64,000 nucleotides of DNA. It comes from Planctomycetota bacterium. GTDB taxonomy: Bacteria; Planctomycetota; Planctomycetia; Gemmatales; HRBIN36. Below, piece by piece: positions 52,552-61,323 of this stretch (position 1 is its first letter; each line of letters begins with the position of its first letter). The position numbers and the translations under genes were made by a program. The stretch covers positions 186,001 to 250,000 of the forward strand of contig JACTMY010000010.1 in NCBI GenBank assembly GCA_014584395.1. Direction: 5' to 3'. A model generated the notes under the pieces. The model worked only from the letters and a program-made list of their open reading frames with translations. It did no database searches and was not told the origin of the DNA.

Positions 52552-54177
52552 ATGTCCTATCGGGCTTTCAAACGATTACTCGGCGAAACCTCGCTGGAAC
52601 GCAAATGCCGCTTCCTGTTTGGCATGGCCACGCTGCTGCTCATCACGGCCAGCTTTTGGGTCTATGCCTGGTACACTGAGGACGTGGCGTATCAGCAGGC
52701 GGAAGCCGCCGCCCGACTCGTTGCCGTTCATGCCCTGACTAAGGCCCACGTTCGTACGAAACTGCCCGCGGATTGGCAGGCCCTGCTGGAGACGCTGCCG
52801 CGAGATTATTTGCCGGACGATGCCGAGTTCGACGATGAAATCATCACTCACCAATCCAAAAGCGAAGAGAAGCAGCGCATCTTTCAGCAAGTCAAGGAAC
52901 TCAGCCCGACTGACGTCTTCGTGGGGCCGATCTCCTCAACTGACCGCACCTATTATTTCGCCCTCAGGGCCGATCGCGCCTGTTTGAAATGCCATCAAAC
53001 GCTGCAGCCCGGCCTTCAGGAACACGACCTGCTCGGCGTCGCCAGCATCAAGCTGCCCAATAAGGAATTGGAAAACAGCATTCACCGCAACCGTGCCTTG
53101 CTCATCAGCACCGCGTTCGTGTCGGCCTTGCTCCTCATGGCGGGCAGCTACTTGATCGTCCGCTATGTGATCGTCAAGCCCGTGAAGCATCTCAAAGACG
53201 TGAGCGACGCCATCTCACATGGCCAGCTCAACATTCGCAGTGAAATCCAAACCGGCGATGAATTCGAAGATTTGAGCCACGCTTTTAATCGCATGCTCCG
53301 CCACCTGGTCAGCATGCAGGATCAATTGCGGAAGGTGAATAGCGACCTGGACAACAAAGTCGATGAACTGGCCCAGGCCAACATGGCCCTTTATTCGTCG
53401 TATCAATTGAAAAGCGACTTCCTGGCCACCATGAGCCACGAATTGCGCACGCCGCTCAACAGCATCCTGGGGTTCAGCGATCTCCTACTCTCGCAAGCCT
53501 TGAACGACAAGCAACGCAAGTGGGTGGAAAACATCCACGGCAGCGGCAAGCATTTGCTTGGACTGATCAACGACATCCTCGACCTGGCCAAGATGGAAGC
53601 GGGGAAAATGCAACTCCGCGTCGAGGAGTTCAGCGTCCGCGACGTTTGCGAGGGGCTGATGGCCCTGTTTCGGCCTCAAGCGGACCCAAAAAACATTCAA
53701 TTGGAATGCAAGATCGACCCTGGCCTCCCGCCGGTGCAACAGGACCCCAACAAGCTGCAGCAAATTCTCTGGAATTTGCTTTCCAACGCGGTGAAGTTCA
53801 CCCCCGAAGGAGGGCGCGTCGTCCTGCAAGCGGACACGGATGGCATGCACATCATCCTTTCCGTGACAGACACGGGGGTGGGCATCGCCGCGGAGGATCA
53901 GGAAATCATCTTCGAGAAGTTCCGCCAGGGCAGCAGCACCCTCACTCGCGAGCACGCCGGAACCGGTCTGGGACTCTCCATCGTCCGCGAAATGGCCAAG
54001 CTCCTGGGCGGTGACGTCCGCCTACAAAGCGAACTGGGCCGCGGCAGCACGTTCACCGTCACGTTGCCGCTCCATCTGCATGCGGAGGCCAAACTCGGAG
54101 CGGACCTGATGCCCCCTGCGCTCACGGCGCCCTCTCGTGATATTCGGCTCTTCGGTTCCCCCACGACGACCCATTGA
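52552..54177 (+). CDS. Sensor histidine kinase with haem-motif sensor domain
   Basis: A 541-residue kinase. Between TM1 (22-41) and TM2 (183-205) lies an extracytoplasmic DUF3365/Tll0287-like sensor with CLKCH (144-148), a c-type haem attachment motif, suggesting a redox or gas sensor. A HAMP linker follows (VKHLKDVSDAISHG), then a short coiled coil, the HisKA helix with phosphoacceptor His296 in MSHELRTPLN, and the HATPase with WNLLSNAVKFTPEGG (N box), DTGVGIAAED (G1) and GTGLGLSIVREMAKLLGG (G2). No response regulator is in the window. It starts 6 bases after mutM, so mRNA may be shared. Confidence 0.9.
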   Translation: MSYRAFKRLLGETSLERKCRFLFGMATLLLITASFWVYAWYTEDVAYQQAEAAARLVAVHALTKAHVRTKLPADWQALLETLPRDYLPDDAEFDDEIITHQSKSEEKQRIFQQVKELSPTDVFVGPISSTDRTYYFALRADRACLKCHQTLQPGLQEHDLLGVASIKLPNKELENSIHRNRALLISTAFVSALLLMAGSYLIVRYVIVKPVKHLKDVSDAISHGQLNIRSEIQTGDEFEDLSHAFNRMLRHLVSMQDQLRKVNSDLDNKVDELAQANMALYSSYQLKSDFLATMSHELRTPLNSILGFSDLLLSQALNDKQRKWVENIHGSGKHLLGLINDILDLAKMEAGKMQLRVEEFSVRDVCEGLMALFRPQADPKNIQLECKIDPGLPPVQQDPNKLQQILWNLLSNAVKFTPEGGRVVLQADTDGMHIILSVTDTGVGIAAEDQEIIFEKFRQGSSTLTREHAGTGLGLSIVREMAKLLGGDVRLQSELGRGSTFTVTLPLHLHAEAKLGADLMPPALTAPSRDIRLFGSPTTTH

Positions 54178-54298
54178 TCGGTTCGATCCATTCATGCCGA
54201 GGGCTCCGACTCGCCACTGGCGCCATCGCCGCCAATCGGCTCAAGTCAAGCGGCCGCGCAGGTCGATGTTGATGATTGGCCCCGAGGAGACGCCGATC

Positions 54299-55231
54299 AT
54301 GATCACCCCCGCCGCGCCGGTTTCCAAACCACTCCGCGAATTGCAAGGCGATATCAAAGCCTTCCGCCATTATCTCCAGACGGAGCGGGGGCTAGCGGCG
54401 AACACGCTCTTGGCTTATGGTCGCGATCTCGAGCATTTCGTGGAATGGTTTGTCGGTAAAAAGCTCAACGACCATCTCAACTTGTCCGTGACCGACTTTT
54501 CCGGATTTGTGCAGTTCCTAAGAGAAAAAGAGCTGTCTCCTCCGAGCGTGGCCCGGCATCTCGTGGCCTTGAAGGTCTTCTATCGCTTCCTCAAGCTGGA
54601 AAACCGCGTGTCTGATGCGCGCGTCGAACTGTTGAGTTCGCCCAGTTTATGGGATCGTGTGCCCCACGTGCTCAGCCCTGATGCCATCGATCGGCTGCTG
54701 CATGCCCCCTTGCCCAAGGACCGCTTTTATCTCCGCGATCGAGCCTTATTGGAATTGCTGTACGCCTCGGGAGCCAGAGCCTCGGAAGTCGCTCATCTCA
54801 AACTGGCGGATCTTTTCCTCGATCAAGGCTTCTGCCGGTGTCATGGCAAAGGGAACAAACATCGCATCGTGCCCCTGGGACGCGCCGCCGTCAAGTCGGT
54901 ACGGTCCTATCTCGATGAGCAGCGGCCGCATTTGCTCAGGGGCCTGGCCGAGGCGCCTTGGGTTTTCGTGAGTCGAGGCGGGAAACCGTTGTCGCGGGTC
55001 ATGATTTGGCGGCTGGTTCGGAAGTATGCTCTCATGGCGGGATTGGCTGGCAAGGTTAGCCCGCATACGCTGCGGCACAGCTTTGCCACGCATTTGCTCG
55101 AGGGGGGAGCGGACTTGCGCGTCGTTCAGGAATTGCTTGGCCATGCCAACATCAGCACGACGCAAATCTACACGCACGTCGACCGCAAGAGGCTCAAGCA
55201 ACTCCATCAAAACCACCATCCCCGGGCATGA
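54299..55231 (+). CDS. Tyrosine recombinase XerC/XerD
   Basis: A 310-residue tyrosine recombinase of the Xer size. The N-terminal SAM-like domain has LQTERGLAANTLLAYGRDLEHFVEW, and the catalytic domain has the full active site: Arg160 (ASGARASE), Lys184 (GKGNKHR), His256-Arg259 (SPHTLRHSFATHLL), His282 (LLGHANISTTQIY) and Tyr291. It resolves chromosome dimers if it is XerC or XerD; the two cannot be told apart here. GAGGAG lies 9 bases before the ATG at 54299; earlier in-frame starts (54266 and further) overlap the kinase gene. No integrated element or attachment site is evident. Confidence 0.9.
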   Translation: MITPAAPVSKPLRELQGDIKAFRHYLQTERGLAANTLLAYGRDLEHFVEWFVGKKLNDHLNLSVTDFSGFVQFLREKELSPPSVARHLVALKVFYRFLKLENRVSDARVELLSSPSLWDRVPHVLSPDAIDRLLHAPLPKDRFYLRDRALLELLYASGARASEVAHLKLADLFLDQGFCRCHGKGNKHRIVPLGRAAVKSVRSYLDEQRPHLLRGLAEAPWVFVSRGGKPLSRVMIWRLVRKYALMAGLAGKVSPHTLRHSFATHLLEGGADLRVVQELLGHANISTTQIYTHVDRKRLKQLHQNHHPRA

Positions 55232-55279
55232 GGGTCATGCAGCCGGGGATGATGCGCCTCTCGATCTATTTTGCGCGGA

Positions 55280-56194
55280 TCACCACGCATCGGGCGACAT
55301 GCCGGGATCGTGACTATGGGGAGCGAACGAACTAAGCAACCGCGGAGCCACCTTGGAGTTCGAAGGTTTCCAATCTTGCGGCAAGCTGGGTGAATCCGGG
55401 AAATGACGAACGACGCGGCGCTGCCAAGTCACGGCATTGTCCAATTCAATCTTGCTGCCCAGACCCATCACGTTTGAGGCGAAGGTCGACCCTTCACCAT
55501 AACACGCATTGCCCGATCCCCCCGTGATGCAAGCGGGAAGCTGCTGCACCTCGCCGATGTGGCGCTGGCCAATGCAGTGCCCCACTTCATGGACCACGGT
55601 GTAAAACATCGATTTTGATCCCGATGAGCTAAAGCTCGCCGACAACGTGTCCACGTGATCCCAGAGGGTCATATGCGAGCGAAAGCCCAAGGGTCCCGAA
55701 CTTTTGTCCGGCAACCGCACGACGCGAACTTTGATGTGGGCCTTGGAGGCGTCCTTCGTGCGTTCGCAGCGGAAGCGGCACCAAATGTTGGCGCGATGCG
55801 TCGTTTTGGCGGCCCCCAACGGCCAATCCAAGCCGTGGACATAGTCCGGCGTCTTCAACCATAATTTGCCATTGCCCGCGTAACCATTCCAATAGTGATT
55901 GGCTTGCCAAACGGCCGATCGGCAGAACTCATCGAAAACGTTGCTGCTGGGCCATTCCACGATCTTGAATTCCGCCCCACCCACGTCCTTGATTTTCATG
56001 CTGCTGGGCGTCCCATAGACGTCATCATCTTCCCAGGTGACGGCATGGAAGAGAATGCGGAGTGTAATGGTCAATTCCGCGTTGGTTTGCCCGTTGACCA
56101 TGCTCGTGGCCAAACAGGAATCGAAATGGGGTTTGTCCAACTGTTCATTTCCGAGATTGTTATTCGTCTTGTAGATGTTCTTGATCAAGCCCAT
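55280..56194 (-). CDS. Metzincin-like zinc metalloprotease without signal peptide
   Basis: A 304-residue protein carrying the extended zinc motif HEVGHCIGQRH (202-212), the HExxHxxGxxH signature of metzincins, and a downstream NVMGLGS in which Met243 fits the Met-turn. The upstream region is beta-rich (AELTITLRILFHAVTWED, KAHIKVRVVRLPDKSS). The N-terminus MGLIKNIYKTNNNLGNEQLD has no signal peptide or prodomain, so it may act in the cytoplasm or be exported by another route. Family not recognised. GAGGA lies before the ATG. Possibly in an operon with the DUF695-RraB and alpha/beta genes upstream. Confidence 0.75.
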   Translation of the reverse strand: MGLIKNIYKTNNNLGNEQLDKPHFDSCLATSMVNGQTNAELTITLRILFHAVTWEDDDVYGTPSSMKIKDVGGAEFKIVEWPSSNVFDEFCRSAVWQANHYWNGYAGNGKLWLKTPDYVHGLDWPLGAAKTTHRANIWCRFRCERTKDASKAHIKVRVVRLPDKSSGPLGFRSHMTLWDHVDTLSASFSSSGSKSMFYTVVHEVGHCIGQRHIGEVQQLPACITGGSGNACYGEGSTFASNVMGLGSKIELDNAVTWQRRVVRHFPDSPSLPQDWKPSNSKVAPRLLSSFAPHSHDPGMSPDAW

Positions 56195-56284
56195 GATAGT
56201 TCCTCGCTGAATGACAGAATGAATGAACTTATGAGGGTAATGACACGGCCAGTCACAATCGAAACAAAATCGGGCTAGGAGAAG

Positions 56285-57070
56285 TCAATTTTTCTGACAT
56301 GGCGACGCATCCCAGCCGTCATAAAGGCCTTGCGTCTCCTCGGCCGCGACAATCAGTTCATCCACCTGGTCATGGATCGTGGCCGCATCCACCGGACCAA
56401 GACGCTCGATCTCCAGGAGAATGGAATGGGGCTCTTCCTGTTCGCGTAAAGGCGACCGTTCATCGTCGCCTGGCTGAATGATGCGAACGGTCCGGTAGCC
56501 CCATTCCGCCACCTTGCGGATGCAAGCTTCGCAATCATCCATGGTTTGAAAGAGCAACCAATGGTGGACGGGGCGAGGACGCTCCAAGTCGTCGCCTTGT
56601 TGCCGCAATTGTTCGATCTTTTGCTCATTAAAAAGGTGCTGCATTTCCAGCGGCGAGGGATAAAGAAAGTCGCTGTAATAAAGCCATCCCGGATCGTTCT
56701 CCCACTCTGCCACGAAATCATGGCCGGGCAGTTGCAGCATGCGCTGCCGCAGATCTTTTTCAATTGCTGGCTGAACGTCGGGCATGTAACTGAACAACTG
56801 CCACTGTCCCTCATGGATGACCCAGCCCACCACGCGCGCGGCGAAATCGCTCTCCCAATGCCGCTTGAGCTGCATGCAGAATAACTGCAGCCGATCGGCT
56901 TCCGCTTCTCCGGGCAAGCCGTCTTCGTCGGGTTCCTTGATCTCAAGGGCAACGATCAAGAGATGGGGGCGATTGGCGTCGGGCGCATCGACCAGCGCGT
57001 CCATGTCGACTCTAAACAGCGCGGGTTTCTCATCAATGGCGCTTTCGTAACTTACCCAACCTGACAGCAA
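56285..57070 (-). CDS. DUF695 domain plus RraB-like domain protein
   Basis: A 261-residue protein. Residues 1-130 resemble DUF695 (SGWVSYESAIDEKPALFRVD opening, LFCMQLKRHW, FAARVVGWVIHEGQWQLFSYM). Residues about 160-255 resemble the RNase E inhibitor RraB fold (HHWLLFQTMDDCEACIRKVAEWGYRTVRI, HDQVDELIVAAEETQGLYDGWDA). The two together are a known combination of unknown function. It starts with TTG: AGGAGG lies 7 bases upstream and overlaps the stop of the alpha/beta-hydrolase gene. Cytoplasmic; real RNase E inhibition is not shown. Confidence 0.72.
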   Translation of the reverse strand: MLSGWVSYESAIDEKPALFRVDMDALVDAPDANRPHLLIVALEIKEPDEDGLPGEAEADRLQLFCMQLKRHWESDFAARVVGWVIHEGQWQLFSYMPDVQPAIEKDLRQRMLQLPGHDFVAEWENDPGWLYYSDFLYPSPLEMQHLFNEQKIEQLRQQGDDLERPRPVHHWLLFQTMDDCEACIRKVAEWGYRTVRIIQPGDDERSPLREQEEPHSILLEIERLGPVDAATIHDQVDELIVAAEETQGLYDGWDASPCQKN

Positions 57071-57081
57071 GGGACGACCTC

Positions 57082-58176
57082 CTAGAATCCCAATGGCCGA
57101 AAATCGACCATGCTCGGTTCGAGGTTCCCCTTGTGCACGGACCAGGGGCGGTTCAATGACTCCGCCTGCTGTTTCAAGGCCTGAATGATTTTGGTTTTCA
57201 CTTGCAAGGCTTCGTGGTCCAGTAGTTTCAAGCCCATGAGACTCGTCCCTTCAATGAGGGTCGTCCCCAGGATCGGTTCCTCACGCTTTTTTTCCTGTCC
57301 ACGCTGGCTGCCTGCAATCCAGTTCCAAAATTCCCGAGAGGGTCGATCATTCTCGCCAAATACCCCATGGAGCGGCATGGGTTTAAGGCGCAGTTGGCTG
57401 AACCATCTTTGAATCAGTGCTCCTTCGACGCGGTCCATCCCTAGCCGATCCGTCATGGAAACCCAAATCGCCCCGGCCAGGTCGTCTCCTTCATACCGAT
57501 CAATGCGGCCCAACCGAACGCTTGAAACGTCCATAGGTCTTTGCGCGTCCTGTAATTCATTGGTCATCCACAGCGTCCCCAGCAGGGCGGCCTGTTCGAA
57601 GCCGATCAGAAAAAGGGCATGGGAATGACAACGTCTGTCATTATTTTGCAGATTCATCCACACCTTGATCGCCACGAGATCATTGACCAGATGCAGCCAA
57701 TCGTAACGGCTCATGAATTCCTGATTGTCGATTTTGGTCGACTTGATTTGGTTCGGCGTACGCGGCGTATGCTGCGACCAGAATTTTTCGGCATCGATGG
57801 CCTTACTGTCGCCGTAGCCGCGGAAATCGAAGGTAATCACGGCAAAGCCGGCTTTGCGCAGCTCCTCGGGCCACAAACCGAAATCGCGCCGGCTCGCATG
57901 GGCTTTACCAGGTCCGATGGGATGGAGCAGCACGACGCAAGGCGCCACGAGACGCCGTGTATCAGGAGCCGGGTAAAAGTCCCCCGCCAGGGTGACGCCA
58001 TCCGCAGTTTCGCAAGTGAACGTCTCCGCCGGGGGCCAAGTCGTCGGTTGAGGCGGCTGATCATCGGTCCAACCCTGCCAACTCAGAGTCAGCATGATGA
58101 GCACCGCCAAGCCAGGCATGATCGATCTTCCAGACAGGCTCCATGCTCGCAAGGCAAACGTCGGGTTGATCGTCAT
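57082..58176 (-). CDS. Secreted alpha/beta hydrolase-like protein lacking nucleophile Ser
   Basis: A 364-residue exported protein. The signal peptide is SIMPGLAVLIMLTLSWQGWTDD. The fold is alpha/beta hydrolase: CVVLLHPIGPGKAHAS and GFAVITFDFRGYGDSKA are the classical second and fourth strand motifs. At the nucleophile elbow the sequence is LFLIGFEQAALLG, so Glu stands where Ser belongs. It may be a binding or structural relative of hydrolases, or use another residue. AAGGA lies before the ATG at 58176; the track start is 26 codons earlier. It is followed 11 bases later by the DUF695-RraB gene. Confidence 0.78.
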   Translation of the reverse strand: MTINPTFALRAWSLSGRSIMPGLAVLIMLTLSWQGWTDDQPPQPTTWPPAETFTCETADGVTLAGDFYPAPDTRRLVAPCVVLLHPIGPGKAHASRRDFGLWPEELRKAGFAVITFDFRGYGDSKAIDAEKFWSQHTPRTPNQIKSTKIDNQEFMSRYDWLHLVNDLVAIKVWMNLQNNDRRCHSHALFLIGFEQAALLGTLWMTNELQDAQRPMDVSSVRLGRIDRYEGDDLAGAIWVSMTDRLGMDRVEGALIQRWFSQLRLKPMPLHGVFGENDRPSREFWNWIAGSQRGQEKKREEPILGTTLIEGTSLMGLKLLDHEALQVKTKIIQALKQQAESLNRPWSVHKGNLEPSMVDFRPLGF

Positions 58177-58246
58177 GGGGATTCCTTCCACACAGAAGTC
58201 AGAATCGTTAATGCACTCTGATCTTAAGGATGCATGGGGGGGTGGG

Positions 58247-58456
58247 TCAAGCAAGGGGACGAGCGATCATGGTCGCCATCTGACTCATGCCGTCAAACTC
58301 TAGGGATTCCGAAGCCTTCGCCAAGGATGAGCGGTTGAACCAGAACATTGCACCCTCCAAGTAGTTCAATTTACTCTTGTCGTTTTCCCTGACGTCATAG
58401 CTTGCAGATACCCATTCGTCCGAATCGGACTTGCGGGATTTCCTCGATCCAGCCAT
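58247..58456 (-). CDS. Small ORF, hypothetical
   Basis: A 69-residue protein (AGSRKSRKSDSDEWVSASYDVR...) with no family recognised. GAGG lies 7 bases before the ATG. It ends 70 bases before the alpha/beta hydrolase-like gene on the same strand, so it may lead that operon. Weak support, but composition is protein-like. Confidence 0.4.
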   Translation of the reverse strand: MAGSRKSRKSDSDEWVSASYDVRENDKSKLNYLEGAMFWFNRSSLAKASESLEFDGMSQMATMIARPLA

Positions 58457-58505
58457 GCTTTAGCCTCAAATACAACCCCTTTGAAACCTGCCAGGAGGGC
58501 ATGCG

Positions 58506-58763
58506 ATGAGATTTTTGCTGTTTGCTTCGTTCAGTGGCTGTATGATTTGGGCACATGGCTGTCATACGGGAGGACATGATGACGACTTGAATCTCCCCCG
58601 GCGGCCACGGTTGGTGCTGAGCGTCCATCCGTGCAACTTGAATGAAATCCGCTTTTTTGGATGCCGGGTGGATGCGAATCCGCCCTCATTGTCAAATGGC
58701 GCGGATCACGACTATTCACGAATGATTGCCGACTTTATGGATCGTAGCAATCATAACGAGTGA
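58506..58763 (+). CDS. Small ORF, possible lipoprotein
   Basis: An 85-residue protein starting MRFLLFASFSGCMIWAHGCHTGG, which looks like a short signal with one or two candidate lipidation Cys residues. AGGAGGG lies 7 bases before the ATG. Family unknown. It is divergent from the small minus ORF (50 bases between starts). A hairpin follows the stop. Confidence 0.45.
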   Translation: MRFLLFASFSGCMIWAHGCHTGGHDDDLNLPRRPRLVLSVHPCNLNEIRFFGCRVDANPPSLSNGADHDYSRMIADFMDRSNHNE

Positions 58764-58771
58764 GCAGATCA

Positions 58772-58799
58772 GGGAATTGACCAAGACTGGTGAATTCCC
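58772..58799. other. Hairpin after the small ORF
   Basis: GGGAATT and AATTCCC pair over 7 bases, then ACCA with TGGT, around AGAC. No T-run follows. It could be a weak terminator for the small ORF or an operator for the next gene. Confidence 0.4.
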
Positions 58800-58882
58800 G
58801 ACGACTTGCTTCCCGTTGGATGGTTTCCATGCGAAAATCACGATGAACCATAGACGATCCGTCGTCCGAGGAAGAGCACACC

Positions 58883-61141
58883 ATGCGCCGGTCGCTGATT
58901 ACTTTCAGTCTGCTGCTGCCGATATGGACAACCTTGGTCGTGGCTCAGCCTTCGGAGTCCTTCCAGGGGCAAGCTTCCGCCTACCAAGCACGATTTCGTT
59001 ACGAAATCGACGCTGGACGGACCTTGCGCTTTCGTCTTTATCAAGCCATGACTGCTCGGTTGACAGAAGCCGGTTTTAAGAAAGAGCCGGGGCTGGCCGG
59101 CGAGGAACTCTATGGCAATTACATGGCCGGCACCTTGCCCGCTGAGGGCGTGAAGGCGCTGCTGCAAGAAATCGCCATTCGCACGGTGATCCTGATCCCG
59201 GAGGAACAACGTTTCTCCGAGGATGATCAAGTGCTCGTCAAGCTAAGCTTGAGCAAGGCTTTTGGCCCGGCGCTCCAGCGCGATATGGCCCATCTCGCCC
59301 GAGCCAAGCTCAAGGCCCTCAATTTTGAAGAGTTGATGGGTTATGACCATCAAAAACATCAACGCCTGCTCGGCCGAATGGCGTATGGCAAATTAAACGA
59401 ACTGCTCAAGGCGGACATCGAGGTCGACATTCCCACGTCGACCCGCCAGCCCAAGGAAAAAACACCGCTGGTCCGATTGGCGGAGGTGCTGCCCGAACCG
59501 AGCAACCTGCCCATGGTTGGCAGAGTGTCTTCCGACCCAGCTCCGACGAACCATGTCTTAAATAAGGTATCCCCCGAACTGCGCCGATTGGCGGAGGCTG
59601 AACCGGAGGCCCCTGTCAGGGTCGAGGTGATCCTGCGAGAATCCCCTCCCCCGAATTCGTTATTGCCAGAATTAGTCGGTGCTCCCGCTTTTATGCAACT
59701 CGAAGGCCGCTTGGAGACGTTGGTCACAGGGACGATCCAAGGCGGCGATCTGGCTGCGCTGGCTGGCGTCCGCGGGGTTTCCACCGTACGCTTGCCGCAA
59801 GCCGCCCGCGATTTCACAGGGCCAGTCAAATACGTTTCCCTCAATCAACCCTCTACTCCCCAAGAATCCATGGAAGCCTGGGTGCGCCGCGGACCGGGCA
59901 GCAAAGCCGTGGTCGTGGCTCATGATTTCCGAGGCTACAAAGCGAAAATCGGCGACGGCCTTCCCGCCAAGACCCATTTCGTGGACCTGACCATCGAATT
60001 ATCGACGGAACTGTTGCCCCAGGAAGGCTCAGGCGAAGAAGGCATCGGTTCGGGCACGCAAATGGCCTTGGAGTTGATGAAGTCGGCGCCGGTGGAAGAG
60101 GTGGTTCTCGTGCGCATCGACACTGCTTCCCCCTTCCAACTGAAGGAGTTGGCGGAAGCCCTGGACTCCGGCCTTTACCATTCTTTTGCCCTTTATTTCC
60201 GCAAGGAAGAACTGCGGCGCGAATCCGCCCGACTGGAAAGCGAACGGACCGAGATTCGCGTGCTGCGGCGCTTGTCCCTCGACAACTTCGGCATCGACGA
60301 TTCCGCCAAGGAAGCCCGCGAGCGTTACCGGGAACGACAGCGGCAATTCGATGAGAGCGCCGTCAAGCATGGGGAACTGGATCGCCGCATGCTCGAGTTC
60401 ATGAAGGCCGTCCGTGCGCTTCAGGGAGCTCAAACCGTGATCATCGGCCTGAATTGGACCGATGGCCATCCCGACCTATCGGGAAGCCCCCCCACGCTCC
60501 GTTTGCTTAAATCCACGGTCAAGTCAAGTTCCGCATCCTGGATTCAAGCCGTGCCGCAGCGAACCCATCAAGTCTGGACTGGCCTCTTCCGCGACCAAAA
60601 CCAGGATGGCGTGATGGAGTTTGCCGCCGAGTCCACCGCTCGAAACGATCTCAACTTCCTTCGCTGGCAGCCCAAGGAAGGCGCCTCTCAAGCGACGCTC
60701 CCCGCGGGCTCCGTTCTTCAGGTGATGCTGCAATGGCAAGAAGCCCACGACCCGAACTATTTTCAATTGGATGACGACCTCTATCGTCAACCGTTGACGA
60801 CGCTCCGCATCCTGCTCCTCCGGCAACGCGATCCTTCGGGGCAAAAGCTGCCGGACGATGTTTTCGACGTGATCGCCATGAGTTCCGGATGGCCCGACCG
60901 GGTCGAACATCTGCCGCGTTCGTCCGTTTACCAGGCCCAGATTCGCGTTCAGATTCCGCAAGAGGGCCGCTATGCCCTGCAAATTTTAGGGGAAGCCCCC
61001 ACAGGCATTGCGCCGGCCGGTTCCGCGGAGATTATCCCTCAACGCACCGAATTGCATCCCAAGCTCATCATCGACACGATCGATCCAGCTCATCGTGCAC
61101 GGGGCAGCATTCAGCTTCAGTCCCACAGCAGCGGCGAATAA
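58883..61141 (+). CDS. Large secreted protein, degenerate subtilase-like
   Basis: A 752-residue exported protein with signal peptide RRSLITFSLLLPIWTTLVVAQ. Residues about 60-190 are helical. From about 225 comes a propeptide-like region (NKVSPELRRLAEAEPEAPVRVEVIL, then VRGVSTVRLPQAARDF). From about 340 GSKAVVVAHDFRGYKAKIGDGLP resembles the first strand of subtilisins with the Asp, but the His motif is replaced by GIGSGTQMA and no GTSMA-type Ser motif is seen. A coiled-coil-like segment (about 435-515) and a C-terminal beta domain (VYQAQIRVQIPQEGRYALQIL) follow. It looks like a catalytically dead subtilase relative; function unknown. Confidence 0.65.
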   Translation: MRRSLITFSLLLPIWTTLVVAQPSESFQGQASAYQARFRYEIDAGRTLRFRLYQAMTARLTEAGFKKEPGLAGEELYGNYMAGTLPAEGVKALLQEIAIRTVILIPEEQRFSEDDQVLVKLSLSKAFGPALQRDMAHLARAKLKALNFEELMGYDHQKHQRLLGRMAYGKLNELLKADIEVDIPTSTRQPKEKTPLVRLAEVLPEPSNLPMVGRVSSDPAPTNHVLNKVSPELRRLAEAEPEAPVRVEVILRESPPPNSLLPELVGAPAFMQLEGRLETLVTGTIQGGDLAALAGVRGVSTVRLPQAARDFTGPVKYVSLNQPSTPQESMEAWVRRGPGSKAVVVAHDFRGYKAKIGDGLPAKTHFVDLTIELSTELLPQEGSGEEGIGSGTQMALELMKSAPVEEVVLVRIDTASPFQLKELAEALDSGLYHSFALYFRKEELRRESARLESERTEIRVLRRLSLDNFGIDDSAKEARERYRERQRQFDESAVKHGELDRRMLEFMKAVRALQGAQTVIIGLNWTDGHPDLSGSPPTLRLLKSTVKSSSASWIQAVPQRTHQVWTGLFRDQNQDGVMEFAAESTARNDLNFLRWQPKEGASQATLPAGSVLQVMLQWQEAHDPNYFQLDDDLYRQPLTTLRILLLRQRDPSGQKLPDDVFDVIAMSSGWPDRVEHLPRSSVYQAQIRVQIPQEGRYALQILGEAPTGIAPAGSAEIIPQRTELHPKLIIDTIDPAHRARGSIQLQSHSSGE

Positions 61142-61323
61142 GCTGCTCTCTTGTCACGATTTTTGTCCGAGAGCGCACTCCACGCCAACCTTGCCGGTCG
61201 CATGGCGCCGTTGCTTTGAGCGCGGCGTCGGCGAATCGGCGTTTTTTTTCGTTGACCGTCCTCGAGGAGGTAGAGCAGAATTGAGGAAAAGTTCCGACGA
61301 CGCTGGCCTCTGAGGATCGCATT

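Noticed and set aside
54137-54298. Longer start for the Xer recombinase
   Set aside because: The extra 54 residues overlap the kinase gene, are Arg/Pro-rich, and the internal ATG has GAGGAG upstream and gives the usual Xer length.
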